From NCBI RefSeq assembly GCF_008386585.1, contig NZ_VUOB01000010.1:352722-416721 (forward strand): a DNA stretch of 64,000 nucleotides. Reading direction: 5' to 3'. Source of the stretch: Solihabitans fulvus. Lineage in GTDB: Bacteria > Actinomycetota > Actinomycetes > Mycobacteriales > Pseudonocardiaceae. The notes beneath the pieces are model-generated. The model searched no databases and was not told the origin of the DNA. It was given only the letters and a program-made list of their open reading frames with translations. The translations under genes were made by a program, and so were the position numbers. This document shows, piece after piece, positions 61,159 to 64,000 of this stretch (positions are counted from its first letter, which is position 1; every line of letters begins with the position of its first letter).

Positions 61159-61212
61159 ACCAGACAAGACACCCGGCAAGCCCGAATCTATGCCTGCCCG
61201 GGACCAGCCATT

Positions 61213-61662
61213 TCAGTGCGCGCCAAGAACAACAGCCAGACACGCGGCCAGAAAGCCCAGTTGCAGGGCGGTGCGCGGGCCGACGGCCATCACCTGGGTG
61301 TCGCCGAGCACGACCTTGTGCCGCGCCGCGTAGACGTTGGCCGGGAACATGACGATCAGCAGTAGGGCGAGGCAGCCAGCGGCCACCGTGCTGGTGGCCG
61401 GGACCAGCAGCCCGGCCGCGCCGAGGAGCTCCAGCACGCCGGTGACCGTGACCAGCAGGTCCGGCCGAGGCAGCGCGGCCGGCACCATGGCGATCATCCC
61501 GGGCCGCCGCTTGCCGGCGAAGTGCGCGACTCCCGTCACCAGGAACATCAGCGCCAGCCCCCACCGCAGCGACGGCTGCCACGAGTCGAGCCCGGTCACC
61601 CCGAACAGCCCCACCAGCCGAAACGCAACCCAGCCACCAACCAGGGTGATCAACGCCGCCAT
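61213..61662 (-). CDS. DoxX-family membrane protein
   Basis: 149 residues with four membrane helices; ALMFLVTGVAHFAGKRRPGMIAMVPAALPRP and VTGVLELLGAAGLLVPATSTVAAGCLALLLIVMFPANVYAARH are typical of the DoxX/MauE-like group. ATG 61662 is chosen because GGAG lies six bases upstream; ATG 61668 is close by. The upstream gap holds the palindrome GTTATATAAC (61705-61714), a possible operator. Function unknown; some relatives aid redox homeostasis. Confidence 0.85.
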   Translation of the reverse strand: MAALITLVGGWVAFRLVGLFGVTGLDSWQPSLRWGLALMFLVTGVAHFAGKRRPGMIAMVPAALPRPDLLVTVTGVLELLGAAGLLVPATSTVAAGCLALLLIVMFPANVYAARHKVVLGDTQVMAVGPRTALQLGFLAACLAVVLGAH

Positions 61663-61704
61663 CACCATCTCCGTTCGTCGTGCCGATCCGGCAACCGTAA
61701 CATA

Positions 61705-61714
61705 GTTATATAAC
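61705..61714. promoter_or_regulatory. AT-rich palindrome upstream of the DoxX gene
   Basis: GTTATATAAC is a perfect 10-bp palindrome within the most AT-rich stretch of this part of the window, 43 bases from the DoxX start; likely a promoter element or operator. Confidence 0.45.
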
Positions 61715-61751
61715 AGCGCTACGAACCTTTCATTCCCGCCGCCGCGTCGAC

Positions 61752-61782
61752 TTGAACCTGACGCTGCGTCAGGTCCTACCGT
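61752..61782 (+). promoter_or_regulatory. MerR-type promoter with 19-bp spacer and perfect dyad
   Basis: TTGAAC (61752-61757) and TACCGT (61777-61782) are 19 bp apart. Between them ACCTGACGC-T-GCGTCAGGT (61756-61774) is a perfect dyad. The -10 ends seven bases before the GTG of the MerR gene. Confidence 0.8.
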
Positions 61783-61789
61783 CGAGGCC

Positions 61790-62596
61790 GTGAGCGAGCG
61801 ACGGTGGAGCATCGGGGAGTTGGCGCGGGCCAGCGGCGTCACGGTGCGGACGCTGCACCACTACGACCGGATCGGGCTGGTGTCGCCGGGAGAACGAACC
61901 GCGGCCGGGCACCGACGGTACGTCGAGGCCGACGTCCGCAGGCTCTACCGGGTGCGGGCGCTGTCCGGGCTGGGGCTGTCGTTAGGAGAGGTGGCGGCCG
62001 TGCTGCGGCGCGCGGCGACGGAGGATCTCGACTCGCTGCGCGACCTGTTGACCGCCCAGCTCGCGGACCTGGCGCGCCAGGCCGACCGGATCGAGGAGTC
62101 GACGCGGCGGGTGCGCGGCCTGCTCGACCGGCTGGCCGGGTCGGTCATGCCGGAACCGGAACAGTTCCTCGCCACGCTGGAACCGCTGCCGATCGACGTC
62201 AACCGCTACCTCTCCGACGCGCAGCAGGCGGCGCTCGCCGACCGCGCCGCACACCTCGGCGCCGACGCGATCGAGGCGTTCAAGGCGGAGTGGGTCGAGC
62301 TGTTCACGCTGCTGCGGCAACACCTCCTAGACGGCACACCGGTCGAGGACCCCGCAGTCGGGGCCCTGGTGTCGCGCTGGCAGGAGATCGCCAACGCGTT
62401 CCACACCGGCGACCAACACCTCGCGGGCGCGATCACCGCACTCTGGCAGGACAACCGAACCCAGCTAGGCCGCGAACTCGACCGCCGCATCGGCTGGTCC
62501 GGTCCCGACGGAACCGCCGACGTAGTCGACTACCTGACCAGGGCGCGCGCCGCCCACCCCAACACCAAGGGGCCAACACCAAGGGGCGCTGAATGA
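61790..62596 (+). CDS. MerR-family regulator of the Ere operon
   Basis: 268 residues. The N-terminal winged helix is WSIGELARASGVTVRTLHHYDRIGLVSPGERTAAGHRRY, with a coiled coil to about 120 and a helical TipAS-like C-terminal domain (YLSDAQQAALADRAAHLG to QLGRELDRRIGW). Its own promoter has the stretched MerR spacing and a perfect dyad, so autoregulation is expected; the GTG start coincides with the predicted transcription start. Its TGA overlaps the start of the esterase gene. It probably senses the drug or metabolite that the esterase acts on. Confidence 0.9.
   Translation: MSERRWSIGELARASGVTVRTLHHYDRIGLVSPGERTAAGHRRYVEADVRRLYRVRALSGLGLSLGEVAAVLRRAATEDLDSLRDLLTAQLADLARQADRIEESTRRVRGLLDRLAGSVMPEPEQFLATLEPLPIDVNRYLSDAQQAALADRAAHLGADAIEAFKAEWVELFTLLRQHLLDGTPVEDPAVGALVSRWQEIANAFHTGDQHLAGAITALWQDNRTQLGRELDRRIGWSGPDGTADVVDYLTRARAAHPNTKGPTPRGAE
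62559..62586 (+). repeat. 14-bp tandem duplication at the MerR/Ere junction
   Basis: CCAACACCAAGGGG occurs twice in tandem (62559-62572 and 62573-62586). The second copy carries the AAGGGG ribosome-binding site of the esterase gene. Confidence 0.9.
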
Positions 62597-63924
62597 ACCT
62601 AGACATCACCACGTGGCTTCGCGAGAACATCCACACCCTACGGTCGATCGACCCAACCAACGCCAGCCCCGACGAACTGGCACCGCTACGCGACATCGTC
62701 GGCACCGCAAGGGTTGTCGCCGTCGGCGAGAGCACGCACCGGGTGCACGAGTTCTACCAGCTCCGCCACCTGGTGGCCCGATTCCTGGTGCGGGAACTGG
62801 GTTTCACCGGTTTCGTCATGGAGTCCGGCTTCCCGGAGGGCTGGGCGGTCAACGACTGGGTGCTCGGCGGCGACGGCGACCTGGATCATCTTCTGCGCAC
62901 CGGAATCACCTACCACATGGGAAAGTGCGCGGAGATGCGCGACCAGCTCACCTGGCTGCGCGAACACAACGCGACACACGACCGCAAGGTCCGGTTCTAC
63001 GGCATGGACGTGCCCGACTCCAGCGCGTCCGCGCGGCCGGGTGTCCTCGCCGCACTTGCCTTCCTCGACGAGGTGGACCCCGCCTACGCGGCCGCCGTCC
63101 GCCGGCGCCTGCTTCCCCTGTTCGACTACCTGCCGTCCGACCGAACCGGCCTGGCCTGGTCCGTGCCCGCCATTCAGGCCTACCTCGCACTCGCCCCGGC
63201 GCACCGCCACGAACTGACCGCCAGGATCGGCGAACTGACCGAACGACTCCAGGCCCAGCGTGTTCCCTACGCGGCAGCCTCGGCAGACAACCCCGCGCGA
63301 GCCGACATCGCCCTCCAGTGCGCGATCACCGCGAGGCACGCCGACGCGTTCCTGTCGGCCATGGCAGCGGGCCGGGAACGCACCTACGCCGGCGCCAACC
63401 TCCGCGACTCGGCGATGGCCGACAACGTCGAATGGATCCTCGACAGAGAGGACCGCATCGTCATCGGCGCGGCCAACGGCCATCTTCAGCGCTGGCCCTA
63501 CCGAGTGCCGCCGATCATCAACGAGGAACAGACGATGCTCGGCCAACACCTGGCCCACTCGCTGGGCGACAACCTCAAGGTCATCGCGACCACCCACAAC
63601 GGCGGCCGCATGTTCCGACACCGCCCCGTCCCCGACGGCCCGCCCGGCCACACCGAGGTGTTCTTCGAGGACCTGCCCGCAGTCGAGGAACCCGACAGCC
63701 TCGACGCCCTACTAGCGACCACCGGCGAACCCCTGGCGCTCCTCGACCTGCGAAAAGTGCCGACAGAGGGCCCGGTGGCAGACCGCTTCGCGCACATCGA
63801 CTCCACCATGCAGACTCCGTACAAGCAGCTGGTGAACCCCATGGTCGCCTTCGACGCGGTCGTCCACCTCGACAAGGTCACCCCGTGGCACACCTTCATC
63901 GACCCAACCAACCCACAAGCCTGA
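62593..63924 (+). CDS. Erythromycin esterase-family protein
   Basis: 443 residues, EreA/EreB/EreC-like hydrolase. The conserved GESTHRVHEFYQLRHL carries the catalytic His/Glu set, and ESGFPEGWAVNDWV, FYGMDVPDSS and GAANGHLQRWPY are family motifs. Family enzymes open the macrolide lactone ring, but many members act on other esters or are uncharacterised. ATG 62593 overlaps the MerR stop (ATGA), giving a regulator/enzyme operon. Macrolide resistance is possible but unproven. Confidence 0.88.
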   Translation: MNLDITTWLRENIHTLRSIDPTNASPDELAPLRDIVGTARVVAVGESTHRVHEFYQLRHLVARFLVRELGFTGFVMESGFPEGWAVNDWVLGGDGDLDHLLRTGITYHMGKCAEMRDQLTWLREHNATHDRKVRFYGMDVPDSSASARPGVLAALAFLDEVDPAYAAAVRRRLLPLFDYLPSDRTGLAWSVPAIQAYLALAPAHRHELTARIGELTERLQAQRVPYAAASADNPARADIALQCAITARHADAFLSAMAAGRERTYAGANLRDSAMADNVEWILDREDRIVIGAANGHLQRWPYRVPPIINEEQTMLGQHLAHSLGDNLKVIATTHNGGRMFRHRPVPDGPPGHTEVFFEDLPAVEEPDSLDALLATTGEPLALLDLRKVPTEGPVADRFAHIDSTMQTPYKQLVNPMVAFDAVVHLDKVTPWHTFIDPTNPQA

Positions 63925-63950
63925 CCACGGCCCCCAGCCGGCGCCACACA

Positions 63951-63970
63951 CCCCTGGCACCCGCCAGGGG
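63951..63970 (+). terminator. Hairpin after the Ere-family gene
   Basis: CCCCTGGC and GCCAGGGG pair perfectly (8 bp, 4-nt loop), 26 bases after the stop codon; no U-run. Nothing else is seen to the end of the window. Confidence 0.55.
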
Positions 63971-64000
63971 CGGTATCGATGGGACTATCCCGCGAACGGT

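Overview
The window is very GC-rich chromosomal DNA with GTG and ATG starts, frequent 4-base stop/start overlaps and G/C-ending codons. It carries mycothiol (mshA, MDMPI-type enzyme), WhiB, GAF-ANTAR, F420/LLM and MCE proteins, and a LANTG surface protein. Together these indicate an actinomycete, most likely of the Pseudonocardiaceae (inference from gene content; no 16S rRNA is present). I saw no transposase, integrase, CRISPR array or phage gene.

Region 1 (1-25.5 kb) is a core actinobacterial neighbourhood. On the minus strand, from right to left, it carries an XRE regulator, an HbhA-like protein, a DUF2516 membrane protein, MurB, an L,D-transpeptidase lipoprotein, MshA, a YbjN protein, phosphoglycerate mutase and SenX3 (cut by the window edge), with DUF2505 opposite MurB. 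From memory this is the order of Rv0474-Rv0490 in M. tuberculosis, here with insertions: an aldo/keto reductase plus regulator, an acyl-CoA ligase, a DUF4349 lipoprotein, a LANTG surface protein, a trypsin-like protein, PurU, a LOG-family protein, a broken pentapeptide-repeat gene, a YbaK-type protein and a TipAS-type MerR regulator.

Region 2 (25.5-42 kb) is more accessory. It contains a frameshifted DUF1272 gene, a membrane-anchored NACHT NTPase, a lone 816-residue FtsX-type permease, a CGNR zinc-finger protein, a DUF445 protein, an aminotransferase, a sigma factor coupled to a 51-residue protein, an Ala/Pro/Ser-rich membrane protein, a divergent MocR/YczE pair with a well-formed operator, an FAD monooxygenase, a PP2C-like protein, an epimerase, and a VOC/AraC pair. 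A tRNA-Glu/Asp/Phe cluster follows at 42.1-42.4 kb.

Region 3 (42.5-64 kb) holds a butyrolactone-receptor-like TetR regulator with an ARE-like site, a copper export operon (copZ-copA) behind a CsoR-type box, a short putative DNA-binding protein, CspA, a second L,D-transpeptidase behind a perfect Crp-type site, a glutamate-type binding protein, a lone MCE protein, an MpaB/LLM oxidoreductase pair opposite a MerR gene, an acyltransferase, two GAF-ANTAR regulators around an F420 enzyme and a WhiB3-like protein, a SigE-family sigma factor coupled to a membrane beta-propeller protein, an EEP nuclease-like protein, a DoxX protein, and a MerR/erythromycin-esterase operon.

Expression signals recur. 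At least eleven genes have a TANNNT -10 element 6-8 bases before the start codon, implying leaderless mRNAs. Two of them, murB and the DUF2505 gene, share a bidirectional promoter. Convergent gene pairs are often separated by perfect GC-rich hairpins. The strongest leads are the NACHT membrane protein, the two repeat- or G/C-associated single-base frameshifts, the MocR operator, the ARE-like site, the Crp site before the transpeptidase, and a 14-bp duplication that created the MerR/Ere overlap.
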